This document shows, in pieces, positions 1-5,405 of a DNA stretch of 5,875 nucleotides. Numbering within the stretch: the stretch's first letter is position 1; every line of letters starts with the position of its first letter. A program made the position numbers and the translations under genes. The DNA is from Rhizobacter sp. (GTDB lineage Bacteria > Pseudomonadota > Gammaproteobacteria > Burkholderiales > Burkholderiaceae_C): contig JANXVK010000067.1 of the NCBI GenBank assembly GCA_025351675.1, positions 1-5,875 of the forward strand, read 5' to 3'. The notes beneath the pieces are model-generated. The model worked only from the letters and a program-made list of their open reading frames with translations. It did no database searches and was not told the origin of the DNA.

Positions 1-1
1 C

Positions 2-253
2 AAGGCCGACGACTACCGCGATTCGTTCAACGACGAGGTGATGGCGCTGGTGCACCGCAAGGTCGAAGCCGGCCAGACCGAAACCGTCGTGCAGCCGGAG
101 GCGGCCGAGGCGCCGGCATCGAAGTCGGCTGACATCATCGACCTGACCGAGTTGCTGAAGCGCAGCCTGAAGGGCGGCGCGGCGGCCGAAAAGGCGCCGA
201 CCAGGAGCGCGCCCGCAAAGACCGCGCCGACGAAGAAGAAACGCACGGGCTGA
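2..253 (+). CDS. ku: Ku DNA end-binding protein, C-terminal part (5' end outside window)
   Basis: This is the last 83 codons of a bacterial Ku protein; the gene enters from the left edge. Bacterial Ku is a homodimer that rings broken DNA ends and recruits LigD for non-homologous end joining. The visible part begins with a stretch of the type DDYRDSFNDEVMALVHRKVEAG, which matches the conserved end of the Ku core. It is followed by a linker and the short conserved C-terminal motif (IIDLTELLKRSLKG) found in bacterial Ku proteins. The protein ends in a Lys/Ala/Pro/Thr-rich basic tail (KTAPTKKKRTG), a type of tail known in bacterial Ku to contribute to DNA binding. The TGA stop at 251-253 lies 7 bases before ligD, so the two genes are surely co-transcribed. 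The identification rests on the motif and on the adjacent ligD; the core barrel is not visible here. Confidence 0.88.
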   Translation, partial: KADDYRDSFNDEVMALVHRKVEAGQTETVVQPEAAEAPASKSADIIDLTELLKRSLKGGAAAEKAPTRSAPAKTAPTKKKRTG

Positions 254-260
254 GCGCGCT

Positions 261-2681
261 GTGGCGACATCGAACGCGCTCGCCGAGTACCACCGCAGGC
301 GCGATTTCGCGCAGACCGCGGAGCCGCGCGGCGCGCTCGCCCGCTCGGCCGATCGCCTCGCGTTCGTGATCCAGAAGCACGCCGCGCGCAGCCTGCATTA
401 CGACTTCCGGCTCGAGCTTGACGGCACGCTGAAGAGCTGGGCCGTGCCGAAGGGGCCGAGCCTCGATCCGTCGGTCAAGCGCATGGCGGTGCAGGTCGAA
501 GACCACCCGCTGTCGTATGCCGACTTCGAAGGCACGATCCCGCCGAAGCACTACGGTGCCGGCACGGTGATCGTCTGGGATCGCGGGGCGTGGTCGCCGG
601 TCGGCGATGCACGCAAGGGCCTGCGTGACGGCCACCTGAAGTTCGACCTCGACGGCGCGAAACTGCGCGGGCGTTGGGCGCTGGTGCGCATGAAGCCGCG
701 CGACGGCGAACGTCAACCGAGCTGGTTGCTGATGAAGGAGCGCGACGACGCGGCGCGCGATGCCGACGCGTTCGACGTGCTGAGGGCCGAACCCGACAGC
801 GTGATCACGAAGCCGACCGCCGCGCTGCCGCCCACGCTCGCGCCGCAGCTCGCGACCCTGGTTGATTCGATCCCGCCGGGCGACGACTGGCTCTACGAGA
901 TCAAGTTCGATGGCTACCGGCTGCTGACGCGGGTCGACGGCCACTCGGTGCGCTGCTTCACGCGCAACGGCAACGACTGGTCGAGCCGGCTGGCGAAGCT
1001 CGTCGACGCGATTCGTGCGCTGGAGCTTGCGCCGTGTTGGCTCGACGGCGAGGTCGTCGTGCTCGATGACAACGGCGTGCCTGACTTCCAGGCGCTGCAG
1101 AACGCGTTCGACGCGAAGCGCACCAGCGCCCTGAGCTACTTCGTGTTCGACCTGCCGTTTCACGCCGGCGAGGATCTGCGCGCGCAGCCGCTCACGACGC
1201 GGCGCGAGCGCTTGCGCACGCTGATCGCCGCGGAGCCGCAAGCGCTGATCCGTTTCAGCGACGCGTTCGCCGGCGATCCGGCCACGCTGCTCGCGTCGGC
1301 GCGCGAGGCCGGGCTCGAAGGGCTGATCGGCAAACGCAAGGCGTCGACCTACGTTTCAGCGCGCTCGCCCGACTGGGTCAAGCTCAAGACCACGCAGCGC
1401 CAGGAGTTCGTGATCGGCGGCTACACCGACCCGAAGGGTTCGCGCGCCGGCATCGGCGCGCTGCTGCTCGGCGTGCACGATGCGACCGGTGCGTTGCGCT
1501 ATGCCGGCAATGTCGGCACCGGTTTCGACGAACGCATGCTGGCCGCGCTGAAGCAGCGTCTCGGCAAGATAGGCACCGCGCGCAACCCGTTCAGCGATGC
1601 GCCCGACAAGGTCGGCGCGCGCGGCGACATGAAACCGCACTGGGTCGAGCCGAACCTGCTCGCCGAAGTCTCGTTCGCACAGTGGACGACGACCGGCCGA
1701 ATCCGCCATTCGGTGTTTCATGGCCTGCGCGACGACAAGCCGGCGACGCAGATCGTCAAGGAGAAACCCATGTGCCCGACCCGAGCCATCGCGAAGCCGC
1801 GCGTGACCCACGCCGAGCGCGTGATCGACGCGGCCAGCGGCGTCACCGAGGGCGAGTTGGTCGACTTCTACGCGCGCGTGGCAAAGCTGCTGCTGCCGCA
1901 CCTGAAGGCGCGCCCGGTCGCGTTGGTGCGTGCGCCGGCGGGCGTGACCGGTGCGCAGTTCTTCCAGAAGCATGCCGACGAGAACGCATTGCCCGGCATC
2001 ACCTTGCTCGACAAGGCGCTCGACCCGGGGCACGAGGCGCTGCTCGTCGTCGCGTCGGCGCGAGGCCTGCAGTCGGCCGCGCAGATGAACGTGATCGAGC
2101 TGCACACCTGGAACATGACGACGCGCTCGATGCCGAAGCCCGACCGGATGATTTTCGACCTCGACCCGGGCGACGGCGTCGCGTGGCTGGCGGTGCGCGA
2201 GGCGGCGCAGCTGATGAAGTCCTTTCTCGACGAACTCGGGCTGAAGAGCCTGCTGAAGACCAGCGGCGGCAAGGGCCTGCACGTCATCGTGCCGCTCGCG
2301 CCGAAGCACACTTGGCAGATGGTGCGGCAGTTCTCGCAGGCGATCGTCGTGCACATGGCGCAGGTCGTGCCGCAGCGCTTCGTCGCGAAGAGCGGGCCGC
2401 GCAACCGGGTCGGCAAGATCTTCATCGACTACCTGCGCAACGGCTGGGGCGCGACGACCGTGTCGGCCTGGTCGGCACGCGCGCGGCCCGGGCTGGGCGT
2501 CTCGGTGCCGATCGACTGGAGCGAGCTCGCGCAGGTCGGCGGCGGCGCGCACTGGAAGGTGCGCAACGTCGACGGCCGGCTCGTGCGTGCCAACGAACCC
2601 TGGGGCGCGTTCGCGTCGTCGCGGCAATCGCTCGCGAAGGCCATGAAGGCGCTCGACTTCCAACCCAAGGAGCTTTCATGA
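261..2681 (+). CDS. ligD: ATP-dependent DNA ligase LigD (PE-LIG-POL), NHEJ
   Basis: LigD is the multifunctional end-joining enzyme that works with Ku: it trims 3' ends, fills gaps and seals breaks. At 806 residues it is close to the usual three-domain length. The N-terminal phosphoesterase domain (about 30-165) keeps the metal and active-site set His40, His46, Asp48, Arg50 and His82 (QKHAARSLHYDFRLE and VEDHP). The ligase domain (about 190-500) shows motif I EIKFDGYR with the adenylated Lys215, TRNG near 234-237, LDGEVVV at 261-267, FVFDL at 294-298, EGLIGKR at 353-359 and WVKLK at 372-376, then an OB-fold ending in HSVFHGLRDDKPA. The primase-like polymerase domain (about 520-800) has the catalytic FDLDPG (Asp633, Asp635), TSGGKGLHV at 667-675 and a third Asp723. 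The order PE-LIG-POL is the Pseudomonas-type arrangement. The start is GTG at 261. There is no clear Shine-Dalgarno sequence, so translation is probably coupled to ku just upstream. All three active sites look intact. Confidence 0.97.
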   Translation: MATSNALAEYHRRRDFAQTAEPRGALARSADRLAFVIQKHAARSLHYDFRLELDGTLKSWAVPKGPSLDPSVKRMAVQVEDHPLSYADFEGTIPPKHYGAGTVIVWDRGAWSPVGDARKGLRDGHLKFDLDGAKLRGRWALVRMKPRDGERQPSWLLMKERDDAARDADAFDVLRAEPDSVITKPTAALPPTLAPQLATLVDSIPPGDDWLYEIKFDGYRLLTRVDGHSVRCFTRNGNDWSSRLAKLVDAIRALELAPCWLDGEVVVLDDNGVPDFQALQNAFDAKRTSALSYFVFDLPFHAGEDLRAQPLTTRRERLRTLIAAEPQALIRFSDAFAGDPATLLASAREAGLEGLIGKRKASTYVSARSPDWVKLKTTQRQEFVIGGYTDPKGSRAGIGALLLGVHDATGALRYAGNVGTGFDERMLAALKQRLGKIGTARNPFSDAPDKVGARGDMKPHWVEPNLLAEVSFAQWTTTGRIRHSVFHGLRDDKPATQIVKEKPMCPTRAIAKPRVTHAERVIDAASGVTEGELVDFYARVAKLLLPHLKARPVALVRAPAGVTGAQFFQKHADENALPGITLLDKALDPGHEALLVVASARGLQSAAQMNVIELHTWNMTTRSMPKPDRMIFDLDPGDGVAWLAVREAAQLMKSFLDELGLKSLLKTSGGKGLHVIVPLAPKHTWQMVRQFSQAIVVHMAQVVPQRFVAKSGPRNRVGKIFIDYLRNGWGATTVSAWSARARPGLGVSVPIDWSELAQVGGGAHWKVRNVDGRLVRANEPWGAFASSRQSLAKAMKALDFQPKELS
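2667..2672 (+). promoter_or_regulatory. Ribosome-binding site for the proline-rich small protein
   Basis: A perfect AAGGAG lies inside the last codons of ligD, five bases before the ATG at 2678. It is the main reason to treat the short reading frame that overlaps the ligD stop as a real gene. Confidence 0.75.
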
Positions 2682-2866
2682 TGATCCAGTTCGACCACAG
2701 CGAGCCGCCAACGATCCCGGACACGAACCCGAACCGCCCGCCACCGCCGCTGCCCGCACCGGCGCACGACGTGGTGCCGGTGCGCGATCCGATGCGGCCC
2801 GAGCACCCAGACCCGGTCAAGGAGCCACCGACCCACGAGCCGCCGATCTCGACGCACCGCTTGTGA
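2678..2866 (+). CDS. Small proline-rich protein of unknown function, coupled to ligD
   Basis: This is a 62-residue protein I do not recognise. Its ATG overlaps the ligD TGA as ATGA, and a perfect AAGGAG sits five bases upstream, so translational coupling to ligD is likely. Proline makes up 19 of the 62 residues, in runs such as RPPPPLPAP and repeated (D/E)P or EPP units (HPDPVKEPP, HEPP). Charged residues are spread throughout. There is no signal peptide, membrane segment or cysteine, and the chain should be extended and disordered. Similar short, proline-rich hypothetical proteins occur widely in Proteobacteria, from general memory. A flexible partner or scaffold for the repair operon is conceivable, but nothing in the sequence shows it. 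The high G+C makes chance proline codons (CCN) common, so the RBS and overlap carry most of the weight. Confidence 0.65.
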   Translation: MMIQFDHSEPPTIPDTNPNRPPPPLPAPAHDVVPVRDPMRPEHPDPVKEPPTHEPPISTHRL

Positions 2867-2874
2867 GACTGCCG

Positions 2875-2880
2875 AAGGAG
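2875..2880 (+). promoter_or_regulatory. Ribosome-binding site for the chimeric frame
   Basis: A second perfect AAGGAG stands five bases before the ATG at 2886, in the 19-base gap after the proline-rich gene. It fixes the start and shows that the 5' half of the chimeric frame descends from a properly translated gene. Confidence 0.7.
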
Positions 2881-2885
2881 CCGCC

Positions 2886-3269
2886 ATGCCACGCACTGAC
2901 TGGCGCGCCGCGCGCGACCGCCAGTACGACCACATCAAGCAGAGCCTGCGAGACCATGGCAAGGGCACGAAGCTGGCCGAAGAGATCGCAGCCCGCACCG
3001 TCAAAAAGGAAGGGGCGCAGCATGGCGAGGCCAAGGAGGCGAGCGCGTCGTCGGTCAACGGCATCTCGTCCGGGCGGCGGCGCGGGGGTCTGCGCTCGCA
3101 CAACGGTGTGACTGGCCGCAAGCCGTACCGTCACCACGCGCACTGGCGCAGTGCGCGCGACGAGACCAAGTTCGATCGCATGCAGGCCTTCGGCGCGGCG
3201 CTGCCGCGCACCCGCGCGCGCGTGAAGCGCGACCTCGCGGCGCAGGTCGGCGAACGCCTGCTGCGCTAG
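2886..3269 (+). CDS. Chimeric ORF: 'plasmid stabilisation'-type N-terminus joined to a topoisomerase IB fragment
   Basis: This 127-residue frame is made of two unrelated pieces. Residues 1 to about 75 resemble the small proteobacterial proteins commonly labelled 'plasmid stabilisation protein'. The signature parts are a predicted helix around DRQYDHIKQSL, AEEIAARTVKKE at 31-42, GEAKEAS at 47-53, and SSGRRRGGLRSHNG at 61-74; the biochemical role of this family is not established. From about residue 76 (GRKPYRHHAHWRSARDETKFDRM, shown only in part here) the sequence is that of bacterial DNA topoisomerase IB, normally found about 80-100 residues into that enzyme. The join at about 3105-3122 is in frame. 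The frame ends at TAG 3267-3269, and topoisomerase similarity continues beyond it without a frame change. It starts at ATG 2886 with a perfect AAGGAG. It may still make a short protein with the intact first half. A natural fusion family is possible but less likely than a deletion that joined two neighbouring genes. Confidence 0.7.
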   Translation: MPRTDWRAARDRQYDHIKQSLRDHGKGTKLAEEIAARTVKKEGAQHGEAKEASASSVNGISSGRRRGGLRSHNGVTGRKPYRHHAHWRSARDETKFDRMQAFGAALPRTRARVKRDLAAQVGERLLR

Positions 3270-3815
3270 ACCGTGATCGCCGCGATCGTGCGGCTGCTCG
3301 ATGCGACGCTGGTGCACGTCGGCAACGACGAGTACGCGCGCAGCAACGGCTCGTTCGGTTTGACCACCTCGCGCAATAGGCACGCGGCGGTGCAGGGGCA
3401 CGAGTTGTCGCTGCGTTTCAGGGGCAAGAGCGGGGTCGCGCACGTGGTCGCGCTGCGGGATCGGCGGGTCGCGCGGGTCGTCAAACGCTGCCAGTCGCTG
3501 CCAAGACAGGCGCTGTTCCAGCACCTCGACGGTGCCGGTGGCGCGCAAACGATCGGCTCCGCCAACTTCAACGACTACCTGCGCGAGGCCAGCGGTGGCG
3601 AGTTCACCGCGAAAGCCTTTCGCACCTGGCACGGCAGTGTGCTCGCACTCCATCTGTGGCGTGCGCTCGACACGGCCGAGGCCGAGAAACCGACGCTCGC
3701 CGGCGCGAAGCGCCTGCTCGGCGAAGTGGCCGAGCGGCTCGGCAACACGGTCGCCGTGTGCCGCAAGGCCCACGTTCATCCGCGTGTGCTCGCGTTCCTG
3801 AACACCTGCGGGTAA
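3105..3815 (+). pseudogene. DNA topoisomerase IB relic (no N-terminal domain, internal stop, catalytic Arg and Tyr lost)
   Basis: This is the remains of a poxvirus-type topoisomerase IB, an enzyme that relaxes supercoils through a 3'-phosphotyrosine link. Similarity runs from GRKPYRHHAHW (3114 onwards) through the TAG at 3267-3269 to the TAA at 3813-3815, all in one frame. The open part after the stop is 3273-3815 (180 codons from a GTG without an RBS). Conserved parts include GNDEYARSNGSFGLTT, LRFRGKSG (general-acid-loop Lys, codon 52 of that part) and FTAKAFRTW (Arg117, equivalent to vaccinia Arg223). Two essential residues are changed. The IRVG/IRFG Arg (vaccinia Arg130) is His, codon 3315-3317. 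The attacking Tyr of the usual RK-S-Y-V-HP motif is His, codon 3771-3773. The entire N-terminal domain is missing. I judge it inactive. Strand-cleaving ability could not survive without the Tyr even if the stop were a sequencing error. Confidence 0.82.
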
Positions 3816-3855
3816 GCCCTCGGTTGAGGCGCTCTCGAACAGGCCGGATTCGCAC

Positions 3856-3887
3856 TAGACTTTACTGACCGGTCGGTCGAGTATGTT
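3856..3887 (+). promoter_or_regulatory. Putative promoter of the paaG operon
   Basis: The only real intergenic gap of the window (3816-3939) contains an AT-richer patch. TTTACT (3861-3866) and TATGTT (3882-3887) resemble -35 and -10 boxes with a 15-base spacer; TAGACT at 3856 is an alternative -35 with a long spacer. Each box matches consensus at four of six positions. The operator candidate lies between the boxes, which supports the idea of a repressed promoter, but no start site can be proven from sequence. Confidence 0.4.
3864..3882. promoter_or_regulatory. Putative TetR-family (PaaR-like) operator
   Basis: This 19-base site, bounded by ACT and AGT, contains the perfect 8-base palindrome GACCGGTC (3867-3874) followed directly by a second GGTC. 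CCGACCGGTCGG-like palindromes are typical operators of acyl-CoA-responsive TetR regulators of fatty-acid and aromatic catabolism (family knowledge, not checked here). It sits between the promoter-like boxes upstream of an operon that encodes a TetR protein, as expected for autoregulation. Confidence 0.55.
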
Positions 3888-3929
3888 TAAGCGTCAATCT
3901 CGTCACGCGAGACGCATCGATCCGGCCGC

Positions 3930-3934
3930 AGGAG
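3930..3934 (+). promoter_or_regulatory. Ribosome-binding site that decides the paaG start
   Basis: AGGAG lies five bases before the ATG at 3940. It favours this start over the in-frame ATG at 3883, which overlaps the -10-like box and would add 19 residues without family similarity. Confidence 0.8.
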
Positions 3935-3939
3935 AACCC

Positions 3940-4743
3940 ATGTCAGAACCCTTGGTGCTGAGCACACAAGTCGGTGCGGTGCGCACGCTCACCTTGAATC
4001 GCCCGAAGGCGCTCAACAGCTTCACGTCGGCGATGCACGCCGAGCTCGCTGCCGCGCTGGCCGCCGTCGAAGCCGATGCGAGCGTCAGGTGCCTGGTGCT
4101 GACCGGCGCCGGTCGCGGCTTCTGTGCCGGTCAGGACTTGGCCGACCCGGCCGTCGCGCCCGACCTGACGCCGGGCGCCAAGCCCACCGATGTCGGCGAC
4201 GTGATCGAGCGTTTCTACAAGCCGCTGGCGCTGCGCCTTCGCACGCTGCCGGTGCCGGTGATCGCAGCGGTCAACGGTGTCGCCGCGGGGGCCGGTGCGA
4301 GCATCGCGCTCGGCTGCGATCTGGTGATCGCCGCGCGCTCGGCCAGTTTCATCCAGGCCTTCTCGAAGATCGGCCTGGTACCCGATGCCGGCGGCACCTG
4401 GTTGCTGCCACGACTGGTCGGCCGCGCCAACGCGCTCGCGCTCGCGATGACCGGCGACAAGCTGCCGGCCGACGAGGCGCAGCGCATCGGGCTGATCTGG
4501 AAGTGCGTTGACGACGCGCTGTTTGCCGACGAGGTGAGCACGACGGCCGCGCGCATGGCCGCGATGCCGACCGCCGCGCTGGTCGCCACGCGCGCCGCGA
4601 TGGACGCCGCGATGCATCTGAGCTACGCCGATGCGCTCGGTCACGAAGGCGCATGGCAGAGCAAGCTGAGCGCCGCGCACGACTACCTTGAAGGCGTGGC
4701 CGCGTTCATTGCGAAACGGCCCGCGGTGTTCTCGGACCGCTGA
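3940..4743 (+). CDS. paaG: Enoyl-CoA hydratase/isomerase family, PaaG-like 1,2-epoxyphenylacetyl-CoA isomerase
   Basis: This is a cytoplasmic crotonase-fold protein of 267 residues, the usual length. PaaG converts ring-1,2-epoxyphenylacetyl-CoA into the seven-membered oxepin-CoA, the step before ring cleavage in aerobic phenylacetate breakdown. The sequence has the crotonase start TLTLNRPKALNSF (17-29). The first oxyanion-hole loop is GRGFCAGQDL (58-67) and the second is AAVNGVAAGAGASIALGCDL (109-128). The stretch SFIQAFSKIGLVPDAGGTW (136-154) contains Asp149 at the place of the catalytic Asp of PaaG. FCAGQDL together with FIQAFSKIGLVPDAGGTW is much closer to PaaG than to general enoyl-CoA hydratases, which carry a Glu pair. 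The end, YLEGVAAFIAKRPAVF, is also typical. The start ATG 3940 has AGGAG upstream. Its stop shares one base with the next ATG, so it is coupled to the regulator. The alternative is a paralogous isomerase acting on another acyl-CoA. Confidence 0.85.
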   Translation: MSEPLVLSTQVGAVRTLTLNRPKALNSFTSAMHAELAAALAAVEADASVRCLVLTGAGRGFCAGQDLADPAVAPDLTPGAKPTDVGDVIERFYKPLALRLRTLPVPVIAAVNGVAAGAGASIALGCDLVIAARSASFIQAFSKIGLVPDAGGTWLLPRLVGRANALALAMTGDKLPADEAQRIGLIWKCVDDALFADEVSTTAARMAAMPTAALVATRAAMDAAMHLSYADALGHEGAWQSKLSAAHDYLEGVAAFIAKRPAVFSDR

Positions 4744-5405
4744 TGCCGCGCGGTCGCGCCCCCGGCTACGACACGCAACGCGAGCAGATCCTCGCGCGTG
4801 CGGCGGAGTTGTTCGCGCGCCAAGGCTACACCGCCACATCGATGAACCAGGTCGCGCTCGCGTGCGGCGTCTCGAAGCCGTCGCTGTACCACTACGTGCG
4901 CGACAAGTACCAGTTGCTGGTCGAGATCGCCGAAGACCACATCCACCGGCTGCAGGCGCTGGTCGAGCAGACCCAGCAGCGCGCGCTCGAGCCGCGAGCG
5001 CGGCTGCAGGAGCTGATCGTCAGCTTTCTCGAGGTGTACGCCGACGCGCAGCCGGCCCATCGTGTGCTGACCGAGGACGTCAAGTTTCTCGAACCGAGCG
5101 ATCGAGCGCGCGTGCTCGACGGCCAGCGCAGCGTCGTCGCGGCCTTCGCCGAGACCATCGCCGAACTGCGGCCCGACCTGCGCGACAGCGAGTTGCACAA
5201 GCCGTTGACGATGCTGCTGTTCGGCATGATGAACTGGATGTTCACGTGGCTGCAGCCCGGCGGCAAGCTGACCCACGCGGCGATGGCGCCGATCGTCGCC
5301 GATCTTTTCTTCGGCGGGCTGAACGCGGTGCGCCTGGTCGAATCCATCTCTTCCTCCCTCTCTTCCCCCATTACCGTGAAACCTCAAAAACGGAGACATC
5401 CATGA
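4743..5405 (+). CDS. paaR: TetR-family transcriptional regulator, PaaR-like
   Basis: This is a 220-residue TetR-type repressor. The N-terminal DNA-binding domain (about 8-60) has helix 1 QREQILARAAELFARQGY, then the helix-turn-helix TSMNQVALACGVSKPSLYHYVRDK (32-54, shown only as a motif range), with the YHYVRDK end typical of the family. The rest (about 65-200) is the helical ligand-binding and dimer domain, with an aromatic-rich stretch FGMMNWMFTWL at 160-170 that could line an acyl-CoA pocket. It has no RBS of its own; ATG 4743 overlaps the paaG TGA by one base (TGATG), so it is translated by coupling. From its position I infer that it represses the paaG operon through the GACCGGTC site at 3864-3882 and is released by phenylacetyl-CoA or a related thioester. 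The last 20 residues or so (SSSLSSPITVKPQKRRHP) come from a pyrimidine-rich tract and look like a non-conserved tail. The PaaR name rests on context; the TetR family is certain. Confidence 0.85.
   Translation: MPRGRAPGYDTQREQILARAAELFARQGYTATSMNQVALACGVSKPSLYHYVRDKYQLLVEIAEDHIHRLQALVEQTQQRALEPRARLQELIVSFLEVYADAQPAHRVLTEDVKFLEPSDRARVLDGQRSVVAAFAETIAELRPDLRDSELHKPLTMLLFGMMNWMFTWLQPGGKLTHAAMAPIVADLFFGGLNAVRLVESISSSLSSPITVKPQKRRHP
5347..5369 (+). repeat. Pyrimidine-only tract at the end of the TetR gene
   Basis: Twenty-three consecutive C/T bases encode part of the serine-rich tail of the regulator (ISSSLSSP) and lie 33-55 bases upstream of the next ATG. The composition contrasts with the surrounding G/C-mixed coding sequence and resembles a leader region more than conserved protein. 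Confidence 0.6.

Noticed and set aside
135..1241. Long minus-strand open frame (368 codons) opposite ku-ligD
   Set aside because: It is an antisense shadow of the ligD coding sequence in high-GC DNA; the Arg/Ala/Val-rich translation shows no family motif, while the + frame has all LigD motifs.
1356..2663. Long minus-strand open frame (435 codons) opposite the ligD polymerase domain
   Set aside because: Same cause: low stop-codon density in GC-rich DNA. The product is Arg/His/Asp-rich without recognisable domains.
1682..2866. 394-codon + frame overlapping the second half of ligD
   Set aside because: Only its last 63 codons (2678-2866) have an RBS and sensible context; the earlier part is an out-of-frame shadow of ligD.
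3267..3269. Programmed readthrough or unusual decoding of the TAG in the topoisomerase frame
   Set aside because: The missing N-terminal domain and the loss of catalytic Arg and Tyr point to ordinary gene decay; no recoding signal is visible.
3816..3860. Rho-independent terminator after the topoisomerase relic
   Set aside because: No convincing GC-rich hairpin followed by a T run could be found in the gap.
3883..3939. Upstream in-frame ATG adding 19 residues to PaaG
   Set aside because: It lies in the -10-like box, has no RBS, and the extra residues do not fit the family, whereas ATG 3940 has AGGAG at the right distance.
3943..4839. Minus-strand open frame (298 codons) opposite paaG
   Set aside because: Antisense shadow; no RBS or motif, and the + strand gene is unequivocal.
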